Source: an uncultured Dyadobacter sp.
GTDB lineage: Bacteria; Bacteroidota; Bacteroidia; Cytophagales; Spirosomataceae
DNA: 8,332 bases
Assembly (NCBI GenBank): GCA_937880795.1
Contig: CALGRQ010000421.1
Coordinates: 1 to 8,332, forward strand
Reading direction: 5' to 3'
Below, one piece after another: positions 1 through 6,353 of the stretch. The notes beneath the pieces were generated by a model that was not told the DNA's origin, ran no database searches, and saw nothing but the letters and a program-made list of their open reading frames with translations. Position 1 is the stretch's first letter. Each line of letters opens with the position of its first letter. The position numbers and the translations under genes are program-made.

Positions 1-742
1 TTTCGTCCAGACCTATAACCGGCTCGTGCATATTGCTTATAAGTGCTTCAATGCGTTTCTTTTCGATCAATATCTGAGAAAGATTGCTATTGTTGTATTC
101 TTCCAGCTTTTCGGCCATGGTGTTAAATGAGCCCGCCAGTTCTCCAAATTCATCGCTTCGCCTAAAATGAAGCCTCTGGGCATAATTTTGACTGGCTATT
201 TGACGTATGCTATTGGTCAATGCTACAATTGGATTCGCGATGCTGCCGGGCAAATTTATAAGAAGGGTTAGGGCTAGTAATATGCAAATTGTACCCGATA
301 CAGCGATCCACATATAGGCATCATTCACTGTTTTTAGCGCCATTTGACTTTTACTTTGAATGGCTTCCATGTTAATTTGCATAATTTCGGAAATACTATT
401 CCTTATATCGGTATGCAGTTGTAGGTTACCAGGAGAGGCTTTTAGGGAAATATATAGGGTAACAAGCTCCTGGGTTGCCATACCTTCATGAGGTTCGGTA
501 ATATTGCTTTTTTGTAAATTCAGGTTTTTCTCAAAACCAAACCAGCCAGCTGTGTCATCCGGAATTTGGTTGAGCGAGGACAACATTTGCTTGTTATATT
601 CTAGCGATTTATAATTATCTGTAAGAATATTTTCGGTATCTCTTTTCAATAGATTGACAAATACTGCTGCTACCGCCGACAGTAGGAGTATCATAATAAA
701 TAGGATCCCTATACCTAACCTGAGTTTGGATTTAATTTTCAT
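1..742 (-). CDS. Membrane sensor histidine kinase, HAMP region (partial, C-terminus off the left edge)
   Basis: I translated this on the minus strand from an ATG at 740-742; 247 codons are visible before the window ends. It starts with a basic stretch and a first membrane helix (about residues 9-31). A roughly 110-residue, mostly helical segment follows, probably periplasmic. A second helix lies at about 143-164, then a HAMP domain (about 165-217) with the conserved Pro171 and a DEFGEL motif at 197-202, then a coiled-coil linker. The last visible residues (IEALISNMHEPVIGLDE, from 231) look like the start of a PAS domain. The H-box and ATPase domains are expected beyond the edge but are not seen. 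It begins 41 bp after the short kdpD, which lacks a kinase, so it probably supplies the missing transmitter. That pairing is inferred from position. No Shine-Dalgarno sequence is visible. Confidence is high for a HAMP sensor protein and moderate for a kinase. Confidence 0.8.
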   Translation of the reverse strand, partial: MKIKSKLRLGIGILFIMILLLSAVAAVFVNLLKRDTENILTDNYKSLEYNKQMLSSLNQIPDDTAGWFGFEKNLNLQKSNITEPHEGMATQELVTLYISLKASPGNLQLHTDIRNSISEIMQINMEAIQSKSQMALKTVNDAYMWIAVSGTICILLALTLLINLPGSIANPIVALTNSIRQIASQNYAQRLHFRRSDEFGELAGSFNTMAEKLEEYNNSNLSQILIEKKRIEALISNMHEPVIGLDE

Positions 743-783
743 ATTGATCTTAATCTTGTGAAGTTCTGGTCTCGATATTCATT

Positions 784-1908
784 TCAGGATAGTATTACCA
801 AATCAATGTTAGAGGTAGAGAGCTTCTTGAGGAGATTGTTGAAAACATTTGTTGCTAAAATTACCCTAAACAAATTAATATGAGGTTTGCCTAAACAAAT
901 GGTGGTGATATACTTCTGTTCGGCAACTTCAATAATTGTTTCTGAAATGCTAGAATTCTTAATCCGTATAACCTCGGCACCCATTTCTGTGGCAAGTTTA
1001 AAATTGTTGATGAGGTGCCTCTGTTTATCAAGAGCAATTCTGTTCTGATTTTCGTTGGGAGTTTGCACATATAGTACATACCATTTGCTGTTATAATAGC
1101 TTGCCAGCCTGGCCGTTTTGCGAATTACATGCCGGGCAGTATGATCATTACTACTGATGCAAGCCAGAAACTTTTCCCTACGGGACGTCATTTGCTTCGA
1201 CACCTCCAACTCTACCTTCCGCTCCACCTGACTGGCCACTTCCTTGAGCGCAAGCTCACGCAATTGGAGAATATGATCAGCTTTGAAAAAATTACCAAGT
1301 GCAGACTGAATTTTTTCAGCCTGATAAATCTTTCCCTCTTTGAGTCTGGTGATGAGCTCATCGGCTGTTAAGTCTATATTTACCACTTCATCGGCGCAGG
1401 CCAGCACACTATCCGGGATTCGTTCTTTTACTGCTATCCCCGTAATTGACTTAACCTCTTCATTCAGACTTTCTATGTGTTGAATATTGACGGCACTAAT
1501 GACGTTGATACCGGCATCAAGTATTTCCATCACATCCTGCCAGCGCTTTTCGTTTTTACTGCCTTCAATGTTGGTGTGGGCCAGCTCATCAACAATCACA
1601 ATTTCGGGACGCAAACTGATGACCGCCTGAACATCTAGTTCCTCCAATTCTTTCCCTTTGTAAAAAAGCTTACGACGAGGAATGATCGGTAGTCCTTCCA
1701 ATAACTCGTGTGTTTCTTTTCGGTGGTGGGTTTCTATATAACCTATTTTGACGTCGATACCATTTCTTAATAGCGTATGGGCTTCCAACAGCATGCGATA
1801 GGTCTTGCCTACACCGGCACTCATGCCGATGTAGACCTTAAACTTGCCTTTTCGGGCCTTTTTAATAAGATCCAGAAAATGCTTTACGTGGCTTTCCTTT
1901 TCAGTCAT
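784..1908 (-). CDS. kdpD: Short KdpD: N-terminal KdpD domain plus USP domain, no kinase
   Basis: This is a 374-aa cytoplasmic sensor protein of the Kdp system. The KdpD N-terminal domain covers about residues 20-230. It carries a Walker A motif GMSAGVGKT (28-36), a Walker B-like IVIVDELAHTN (103-113) and the family segment around RWQDVMEILDAGINVISAVN (122-141). A universal-stress-protein-like domain follows (about 246-374). The protein stops there. E. coli KdpD is about 894 aa and continues with four membrane helices and a histidine kinase, none of which are present here. Short KdpDs are known in some bacteria, for example cyanobacteria. The ATG overlaps the porin stop codon by one base (TAATG), which suggests translational coupling. 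A separate membrane kinase follows 41 bp downstream. The KdpD domain identity is clear; how it signals is inferred. Confidence 0.93.
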   Translation of the reverse strand: MTEKESHVKHFLDLIKKARKGKFKVYIGMSAGVGKTYRMLLEAHTLLRNGIDVKIGYIETHHRKETHELLEGLPIIPRRKLFYKGKELEELDVQAVISLRPEIVIVDELAHTNIEGSKNEKRWQDVMEILDAGINVISAVNIQHIESLNEEVKSITGIAVKERIPDSVLACADEVVNIDLTADELITRLKEGKIYQAEKIQSALGNFFKADHILQLRELALKEVASQVERKVELEVSKQMTSRREKFLACISSNDHTARHVIRKTARLASYYNSKWYVLYVQTPNENQNRIALDKQRHLINNFKLATEMGAEVIRIKNSSISETIIEVAEQKYITTICLGKPHINLFRVILATNVFNNLLKKLSTSNIDLVILS

Positions 1909-2990
1909 TAAAATGAAAGGGATAAAGAAGTGGAAAGAAAGTAATTTTGATTTTTCAGGATCTCATCTTTCGAAAATATGGGATCTTTACTTCGCAGTGT
2001 ACGCGCTTCTATACGCCAGATTACATTGGCCACAGGTAAATAATCAAAGTTGACAGAATACCCTGTGGTTTTGAAACGATTGGGCGTGCCACTTTGGATT
2101 ATCACTCCACTTTTGTCTGAAAAGTATTCGGTGCGCGCGGCGAACCTTATTTTTTCAGAAGGCCTATACCGGGCAATGAGAACGGGAACATACCAGGTAT
2201 GATATGAGTTGCTTCCTTTGTTTTTTTGCTCATAACCAATGTCAAAACCAGCGGTAATACCCAAGCGTTCGGTGAATTGGAAGATCCCATAAATGTTGTG
2301 ATAATGCCGCATGCGTTTGAGGCTGTCGGCTTTATCATTGCCTAGAAAGGTACTGTAATTTAATGTCACCCTCTCTAATGGTTTATAGGTTATTTGCGTT
2401 CCAAACGCAGGTGTTGAGTTACCGTCTGGGCGCTGTATACGTTGCCATCCATTTAAGTATAGCGCAGCCATATACCATTTTTCGTTTTTGCTGGTATACC
2501 CCAGCTTTACACCCGTTTCAAAATAGGGAGAGTTCTCGGCCACCAAACTGCGGGTCATGGTCCAGTTGTCTTTTCCAATCGCACTTTCAAACCCAAGGTG
2601 TGAAGGCATCACACCAGCATCCAACCAAAGGTTACTGTTTCGAGCCATTTTGATTCCTACATTGGCTTCAAATACATTTTTCATGACACCTGTTTCCAAG
2701 GCGTAATTGGCATTCATGTAGCTGCCGGTGGCTAGTGCAACATTGGCTCGCACACGGTCGCTTGTATAACTGGCTTTGATAAAGGCTAGATTTAAGTTGA
2801 CCTCATTGGCCCGGTTGAAGTTATACATGAAACCAGGAATAGTATGGTTGTCTGGTTTATTAAAATCATAATTGTAAAATGCTTCTATATAGCCACTCAG
2901 TTGAAAATTTTTCTGAGTTTGTGTGGAGTCCTGTGCAAAAATCGGCTGTGCACAGATTAAACCAAGTATAACTATAAATAGTGATTTCAT
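1908..2990 (-). CDS. Outer-membrane beta-barrel porin (BBP2/OmpL-like) in the kdp operon
   Basis: The 360-aa protein starts with a signal peptide (about residues 1-19, hydrophobic core FIVILGLICA, probable cleavage in the PIFAQD stretch). The rest alternates polar and hydrophobic/aromatic residues like a transmembrane beta-barrel. It has many aromatic girdle residues, repeated short strands and a C-terminal phenylalanine after YFLSTSLSLSF, the usual outer-membrane insertion signal. The early segment FQLSGYIEAFYNYDF and the motif WLDAGVMPSHLGFESAIG (102-119) resemble the putative beta-barrel porin-2 family. The role is inferred from position: a porin between kdpC and kdpD could pass K+ or other solutes to the inner-membrane pump under K+ limitation. 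Its start is 89 bp after kdpC, the largest gap in the operon apart from the kdpA-kdpB insertion, and its stop overlaps the kdpD start. Family assignment is from recognition, not a profile search. Confidence 0.85.
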   Translation of the reverse strand: MKSLFIVILGLICAQPIFAQDSTQTQKNFQLSGYIEAFYNYDFNKPDNHTIPGFMYNFNRANEVNLNLAFIKASYTSDRVRANVALATGSYMNANYALETGVMKNVFEANVGIKMARNSNLWLDAGVMPSHLGFESAIGKDNWTMTRSLVAENSPYFETGVKLGYTSKNEKWYMAALYLNGWQRIQRPDGNSTPAFGTQITYKPLERVTLNYSTFLGNDKADSLKRMRHYHNIYGIFQFTERLGITAGFDIGYEQKNKGSNSYHTWYVPVLIARYRPSEKIRFAARTEYFSDKSGVIIQSGTPNRFKTTGYSVNFDYLPVANVIWRIEARTLRSKDPIFSKDEILKNQNYFLSTSLSLSF

Positions 2991-3018
2991 TGGAAGTTGA
3001 TAAGATTAATAAAAGTAG

Positions 3019-3049
3019 CAAATGTTAAATAGCTAGCCTATGTCAACAA
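3019..3049 (-). promoter_or_regulatory. Possible Bacteroidota-type promoter before the porin
   Basis: On the minus strand a TTG (plus-strand CAA at 3047-3049) lies 20 bases before AACATTTG (plus-strand 3019-3026). The Bacteroidota consensus is a -33 TTG and a -7 TAnnTTTG about 19-21 bases apart, so this matches except for the first base of the -7 box. It would start transcription about 20 bases before the porin ATG. It lies in the 89-bp kdpC-porin gap, where an internal promoter would make sense. It is a weak match in an AT-rich gap and could be chance. Confidence 0.3.
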
Positions 3050-3079
3050 GCTTATGTTATAGCAATTGGATGAACCCTA

Positions 3080-3640
3080 TTAGCGGATGGAATCCAGTGC
3101 CAGGTTTAATTTGAGCACGTTCACTTTTGAAGGACCCATCATATTTAACAGGGGGCTTTCAATATTTTGTTGTACCAATTTCCTAAGCTGTTCTTCTGGT
3201 AGTTTACGAAGAGATGCTATTCGCTTAATTTGTACCAATGCGGCTTTCGGAGAAATGTGCGGGTCTAATCCACTTCCACTGGCTGTAATTAATTCAACTG
3301 GAATTTCAGTCTTATCTATACCCGGATTATGGATGAGGAAGGAATCTATCCGGGCTTGAACCATATCGAGATATTCAGGATTGGAAGGTCCCTTATTGCT
3401 ACCGGCACTGCCTGCGGCATTGTACCCTGCGGCAGAGGGTCGTGAATGAAAGTACTTATCTAACGTAAAGGCTTGTCCCACATTGGCGTAGTATTTTTTG
3501 CCATTTACGCGAAGCATTTCCCCTTGGCCTTTATGAGGATCTAGTTGTGCAATGGTCCAGATAAGCATGGTATAGGCTCCACAAAAAAGCAGAATTGTGG
3601 CAATCGTTAATTTAATGGCTGGAAATAAATTCGTTTTCAT
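3080..3640 (-). CDS. kdpC: K+-transporting ATPase subunit C
   Basis: KdpC is the single-span subunit that associates with KdpA and KdpB and is thought to help nucleotide binding by KdpB. The 186-aa product has one N-terminal membrane helix (about residues 8-32) and a periplasmic domain with all the family signatures. These are YFHSRPSA (63-70), the glycine/serine segment ending GSNKGPSNP (80-88) and ITASGSGLDPHIS (118-130), followed by the C-terminal VNVLKLNLALD (173-183). Its length is close to the usual 185-200 aa. It starts 24 bp after the kdpB stop and is clearly co-transcribed with it. Nothing looks damaged. Confidence 0.97.
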   Translation of the reverse strand: MKTNLFPAIKLTIATILLFCGAYTMLIWTIAQLDPHKGQGEMLRVNGKKYYANVGQAFTLDKYFHSRPSAAGYNAAGSAGSNKGPSNPEYLDMVQARIDSFLIHNPGIDKTEIPVELITASGSGLDPHISPKAALVQIKRIASLRKLPEEQLRKLVQQNIESPLLNMMGPSKVNVLKLNLALDSIR

Positions 3641-3664
3641 GCTATGCGTATTTAATTGATAAAA

Positions 3665-5761
3665 TTAGAACCAGATACTGACGATCATGTCGATCACTTT
3701 TATACCTATGAATGGGACAAGAATTCCTCCCAAACCATAGATTAAAAGGTTACGCCTCAATAGTGCACTAGCCCCAATAGGTTTGTAAGCAACACCGCGA
3801 AGTGCAAGGGGAATTAGGAAAGGAATGATGACGGCGTTAAAAATTACTGCTGACAGGATTGCACTTTCCGAACTTTTCAGTTGCATGATATTAATGGCTT
3901 GTAATGCCGGAATAGAAGCGATAAACAAAGCCGGAATAATGGCGAAATATTTAGCCACGTCATTGGCGATGGAGAAGGTAGTGAGGGTTCCTCTCGTCAT
4001 GAGTAGCTGCTTTCCTATTTCTACAATCTCGATGAGCTTGGTTGGATCGTTATCCAAATCCACCATGTTGCCTGCTTCCTTAGCTGCCTGGGTTCCACTG
4101 TTCATGGCCACACCAACATCGGCTTGGGCAAGGGCAGGTGCGTCGTTGGTTCCGTCGCCCATCATCGCTACCAGTTTTCCGTTATCTTGCTCTCGTTTGA
4201 TGTAGTTCATTTTATCTTCGGGCTTAGCCTCTGCGATAAAATCATCGACGCCTGCTTTCTCCGCGATAAATTTTGCTGTGAGCGGGTTGTCGCCGGTTAC
4301 CATCACAGTTTTAACGCCCATTTTTCGAAGTCTTTCAAATCTTTCATGAATACCCGTTTTGATGATATCCTGTAATTCAATCACACCTATTACTTTTTCA
4401 TTTTCAGAAACCACAAGGGGCGTACCGCCATTGCTGGATATATACCATACTTTTTCTTCAATATCGGCAGGGAATTTGTTGCCAGCCTGCACAGTCAGGT
4501 TTTTGATGGAATCGAAGGCCCCTTTCCGGATCCGAGTCTGGTCAAAGTCAATTCCGGAACTTCTGGTTTCCGCGGTAAATTTGATAAAAGTAGGCTTATG
4601 TAAGTTGCTATATGTGTTTGGGTTCAAATTGGCTAGTTCTAAAATGGATTTGCCTTCGGGTGTTTCATCAGCGATAGAACTCAGTACAGCACATTTGATA
4701 AAATGCATGTCGGTAACTCCTTTCGTTGCATGGAAATGGGTAGCTTTTCGGTTTCCAATGGTTATGGTTCCGGTTTTGTCCAGTAGCAGAACGTCAATAT
4801 CGCCTGCGGTTTCTACGGCTTTTCCCGATTTTGTGACCACGTTGGCCCGCAAGGCGCGATCCATCCCCGCAATGCCAATAGCAGAAAGGAGTCCTCCGAT
4901 TGTCGTGGGGATCAGGCAGATAAATAACGAGATGAAGGCAGCGATGGTGATGGGTGTATGGGAATAGTCGGCGAAAGGTTTTAGCGTTATGCATACGATC
5001 ACAAAAACCAGGGTAAACCCGGCCAATAGAATGGTAAGTGCTATTTCATTGGGCGTTTTTTGTCTGCTGGCACCTTCTACCAAGGCTATCATTTTATCAA
5101 GAAAGCTTTCTCCTGGCGCCGTTGTAACCATCACTTTTATACGGTCCGATAGCACCTTTGTACCTCCGGTTACGCTGCTTTTATCACCTCCGGCTTCCCT
5201 TATTACTGGTGCAGACTCTCCGGTAATAGCACTTTCGTCAATGGTTGCAAGGCCTTCTATGATTTCTCCGTCGGTTGGAATAATGTCACCGGCATCGCAG
5301 ATAAAGACATCTCCTTTTTTGAGTTGCGCGGAGGAAACGATCGTATAGGATTCTGCGTAAGAAGTGAAAGGTGAGAAGTGAGAAGAATTAGGCGCAACAG
5401 TTTCTTCTTTTACATTTGACATCTCACTGTCAACCAATTTTGCAGGTGTTTCCTCTCGGGTTTTTCTCAAACTATCTGCCTGGGCCTTTCCTCTGGCCTC
5501 GGCTATGCCTTCGGCAAAATTGGCAAAAAGCAGGGTAAGAAGGAGAATCAAGAAAATTGTAAAGTTGTATCCAAATGAGCCTTGGGATTTTTCGCCGGCC
5601 AAAACCCATATACTAACGATCAGCATAATAAACGTTCCGATTTCAACGGTGAACATCACCGGATTTCTGAACATTATTTTCGGATTTAATTTTAGAAATG
5701 ATTGCTTAAAAGCTTCATTTACAAGGTCCTTTTGAAATAAAGAATTGCTATTGTTTTTCAT
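3665..5761 (-). CDS. kdpB: K+-transporting P-type ATPase subunit B, with a repeat-derived insertion
   Basis: KdpB hydrolyses ATP to drive K+ import through KdpA. The 698-aa product has every catalytic motif. TGES is at 180-183 (its serine equals E. coli Ser162, the inhibitory phosphorylation site). The phosphorylated Asp328 lies in DKTGT. The nucleotide-binding residues are Phe395 and Lys413 (E. coli 377 and 395). The hinge MVTGD is at 487-491 and MGDGTNDAPA at 534-543. Asp601 and Lys604 of the fifth membrane helix match E. coli 583 and 586. The offset to E. coli numbering is +1 at the FANFAE segment (79-84) but +21 from the KKGD motif onward, so about 20 residues are extra between about 105 and 145. 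That stretch (about 111-135, including SSHFSPFTSY) is encoded by the two inverted repeats at 5357-5427. The segment joins a membrane helix to the actuator domain. The reading frame is intact, so the pump is probably functional. Confidence 0.97.
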   Translation of the reverse strand: MKNNSNSLFQKDLVNEAFKQSFLKLNPKIMFRNPVMFTVEIGTFIMLIVSIWVLAGEKSQGSFGYNFTIFLILLLTLLFANFAEGIAEARGKAQADSLRKTREETPAKLVDSEMSNVKEETVAPNSSHFSPFTSYAESYTIVSSAQLKKGDVFICDAGDIIPTDGEIIEGLATIDESAITGESAPVIREAGGDKSSVTGGTKVLSDRIKVMVTTAPGESFLDKMIALVEGASRQKTPNEIALTILLAGFTLVFVIVCITLKPFADYSHTPITIAAFISLFICLIPTTIGGLLSAIGIAGMDRALRANVVTKSGKAVETAGDIDVLLLDKTGTITIGNRKATHFHATKGVTDMHFIKCAVLSSIADETPEGKSILELANLNPNTYSNLHKPTFIKFTAETRSSGIDFDQTRIRKGAFDSIKNLTVQAGNKFPADIEEKVWYISSNGGTPLVVSENEKVIGVIELQDIIKTGIHERFERLRKMGVKTVMVTGDNPLTAKFIAEKAGVDDFIAEAKPEDKMNYIKREQDNGKLVAMMGDGTNDAPALAQADVGVAMNSGTQAAKEAGNMVDLDNDPTKLIEIVEIGKQLLMTRGTLTTFSIANDVAKYFAIIPALFIASIPALQAINIMQLKSSESAILSAVIFNAVIIPFLIPLALRGVAYKPIGASALLRRNLLIYGLGGILVPFIGIKVIDMIVSIWF
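5357..5385 (+). repeat. GTGA-rich repeat copy C, inside kdpB
   Basis: The plus strand reads gtaagaagtgaaaggtgag and continues to gaagtgagaag. Its first 22 bases match bases 5781-5802 next to the kdpB start at 20 of 22 positions. Read on the coding strand it encodes KdpB residues 126-135 (SSHFSPFTSY), a serine- and aromatic-rich peptide not found in E. coli KdpB. It is inverted relative to the copy at 5404-5427, with 18 bases between them. Confidence 0.75.
5404..5427 (-). repeat. GTGA-rich repeat copy C', inverted partner inside kdpB
   Basis: On the minus strand this reads gtgagatgtcaaatgtaaaa then gaag. Compared with the plus-strand copy beside the kdpB start (5781-5803) I count 18 of 23 matching bases. 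It faces copy C in the opposite orientation and together they form an imperfect inverted repeat of about 70 bp. It encodes KdpB residues of about 112-120. It has diverged more than copy C, so it is less certain as a member of the family. Confidence 0.55.
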
Positions 5762-5767
5762 CTATTT

Positions 5768-5806
5768 GTAGAAGTAAAATGTAAGAAGTGAAATGTGAAA
5801 AGAGGG
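5768..5806 (+). repeat. GTGA-rich repeat copy A, left of the four-helix-bundle gene
   Basis: This copy begins six bases before the kdpB start codon (upstream on the minus strand). The plus strand carries gaagtaaaatgtaagaagtg followed by aaatgtgaaaagaggg. It contains the 22-base stretch shared with kdpB copy C (20 of 22). Its reverse complement matches copy B at 6318-6343 at about 19 of 26 positions. A and B thus bracket the inserted gene as imperfect inverted repeats. The kdpB translation start region lies against this repeat. Confidence 0.7.
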
Positions 5807-5924
5807 TGCTTGATTTGTTTCCTTATACCAGCAAGTTTCAATAATTTGATAGTTGTCCTGGAATGTCTAAATGACGTTTCTTTAATTATTCCGTCTCATT
5901 GGAGCTCACATATATCCTTATGAT

Positions 5925-6284
5925 ATGAAACCACATAAAAAATTGAATGCTTGGATACGTAGCTTTGAATTGGTAAAGGTTTTGTATCATTTTACCCAAT
6001 CATTTCCTATTGAGGAGCGATTTGGTCGGGTGTCACAAATAAGAAGAGCTGGGGTCTCCGTTCCGGTCAATATAGCAGAGGGTGCTGCCAGAAAAGGGAA
6101 TAAAAAATTTGTCCATTTTCTATATATATCACTTGGTTCATTAACCGAGTTGGATACGTTAATACTGCTAAGTCGCGACCTTAATTTAATCTCTGTCGGA
6201 AACGCGAATGAGGTTTTAGAAGAAATAGATCTCATTGGTAAACTTATTTTTGGATTAATTAGAAAACTCGAAGGTCAAGCATGA
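5925..6284 (+). CDS. Four-helix-bundle protein, S23/23S rRNA intervening-sequence-protein family
   Basis: The 119-aa product matches the family as I know it (TIGR02436). It has KLNAWIRSFELVKVLYHFT near the start (7-24), the hallmark SQIRRAGVSVPVNIAEGAAR (37-56) with GNKKFVHFL (58-66), then LGSLTELDT (70-78) and a last helix (about 98-116). Length is typical. Members form pentameric four-helix bundles. They were first found inside intervening sequences of 23S rRNA genes and are related to the Avd accessory protein of diversity-generating retroelements; the cellular function is not settled. No rRNA or reverse transcriptase is in this window. It is the only plus-strand gene, placed against the direction of the kdp operon in the kdpA-kdpB gap. 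It lies 163 bp from the kdpB start and 63 bp from the kdpA end. The ATG at 5925 was chosen because it fits the family N-terminus; the upstream ATG at 5920 reaches a stop after two codons. Confidence 0.9.
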   Translation: MKPHKKLNAWIRSFELVKVLYHFTQSFPIEERFGRVSQIRRAGVSVPVNIAEGAARKGNKKFVHFLYISLGSLTELDTLILLSRDLNLISVGNANEVLEEIDLIGKLIFGLIRKLEGQA

Positions 6285-6316
6285 TGCTTATTAAATGGTT
6301 AAAGCCCCATTTTATA

Positions 6317-6353
6317 TCTCACATCTAACCTTTTACTTTTCACCCGCTCACAT
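6317..6353 (-). repeat. GTGA-rich repeat copy B, right of the four-helix-bundle gene
   Basis: On the plus strand this reads tctcacatctaacctttta then cttttcacccgctcacatc. It fills most of the 63-bp gap after the four-helix-bundle gene and overlaps the last codons of kdpA (stop at 6348-6350). It is the inverted counterpart of copy A, with about 19 of 26 matching positions. The right boundary is uncertain, because the last bases belong to kdpA. Confidence 0.55.

Noticed and set aside
1917..1945. A GAAGTGGAAAG-like stretch at the porin C-terminus considered as another repeat copy
   Set aside because: Similarity to the repeat is short, and the bases encode an ordinary terminal beta-strand rich in Ser, Leu and Phe.
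4359..4967. A 202-codon plus-strand open frame opposite kdpB
   Set aside because: It lies fully antisense to the conserved catalytic region of kdpB and its translation resembles no protein family I know. Long antisense frames are expected opposite well-conserved genes.
5357..5806. The GTGA-rich repeats considered as a CRISPR array or operator series
   Set aside because: There are only four diverged copies in mixed orientation with spacers of very different size, and two lie inside a coding gene. This fits dispersed inverted repeats rather than an array.
5807..5924. Search for a promoter of the four-helix-bundle gene or of kdpB in the 163-bp gap
   Set aside because: I found no acceptable pair of TTG and TAnnTTTG boxes on either strand and no convincing hairpin, so no site is reported.
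5925..6284. The four-helix-bundle gene taken as a sign of a 23S rRNA intervening sequence or a diversity-generating retroelement
   Set aside because: The neighbours are kdp genes. No rRNA sequence, reverse transcriptase, template repeat or variable repeat is present in the window.
6277..6289. Perfect palindrome aagcat-g-atgctt over the stop codon of the four-helix-bundle gene, considered as a terminator
   Set aside because: The loop would be one base, the stem only six pairs, and no U-run follows. It is more likely chance.
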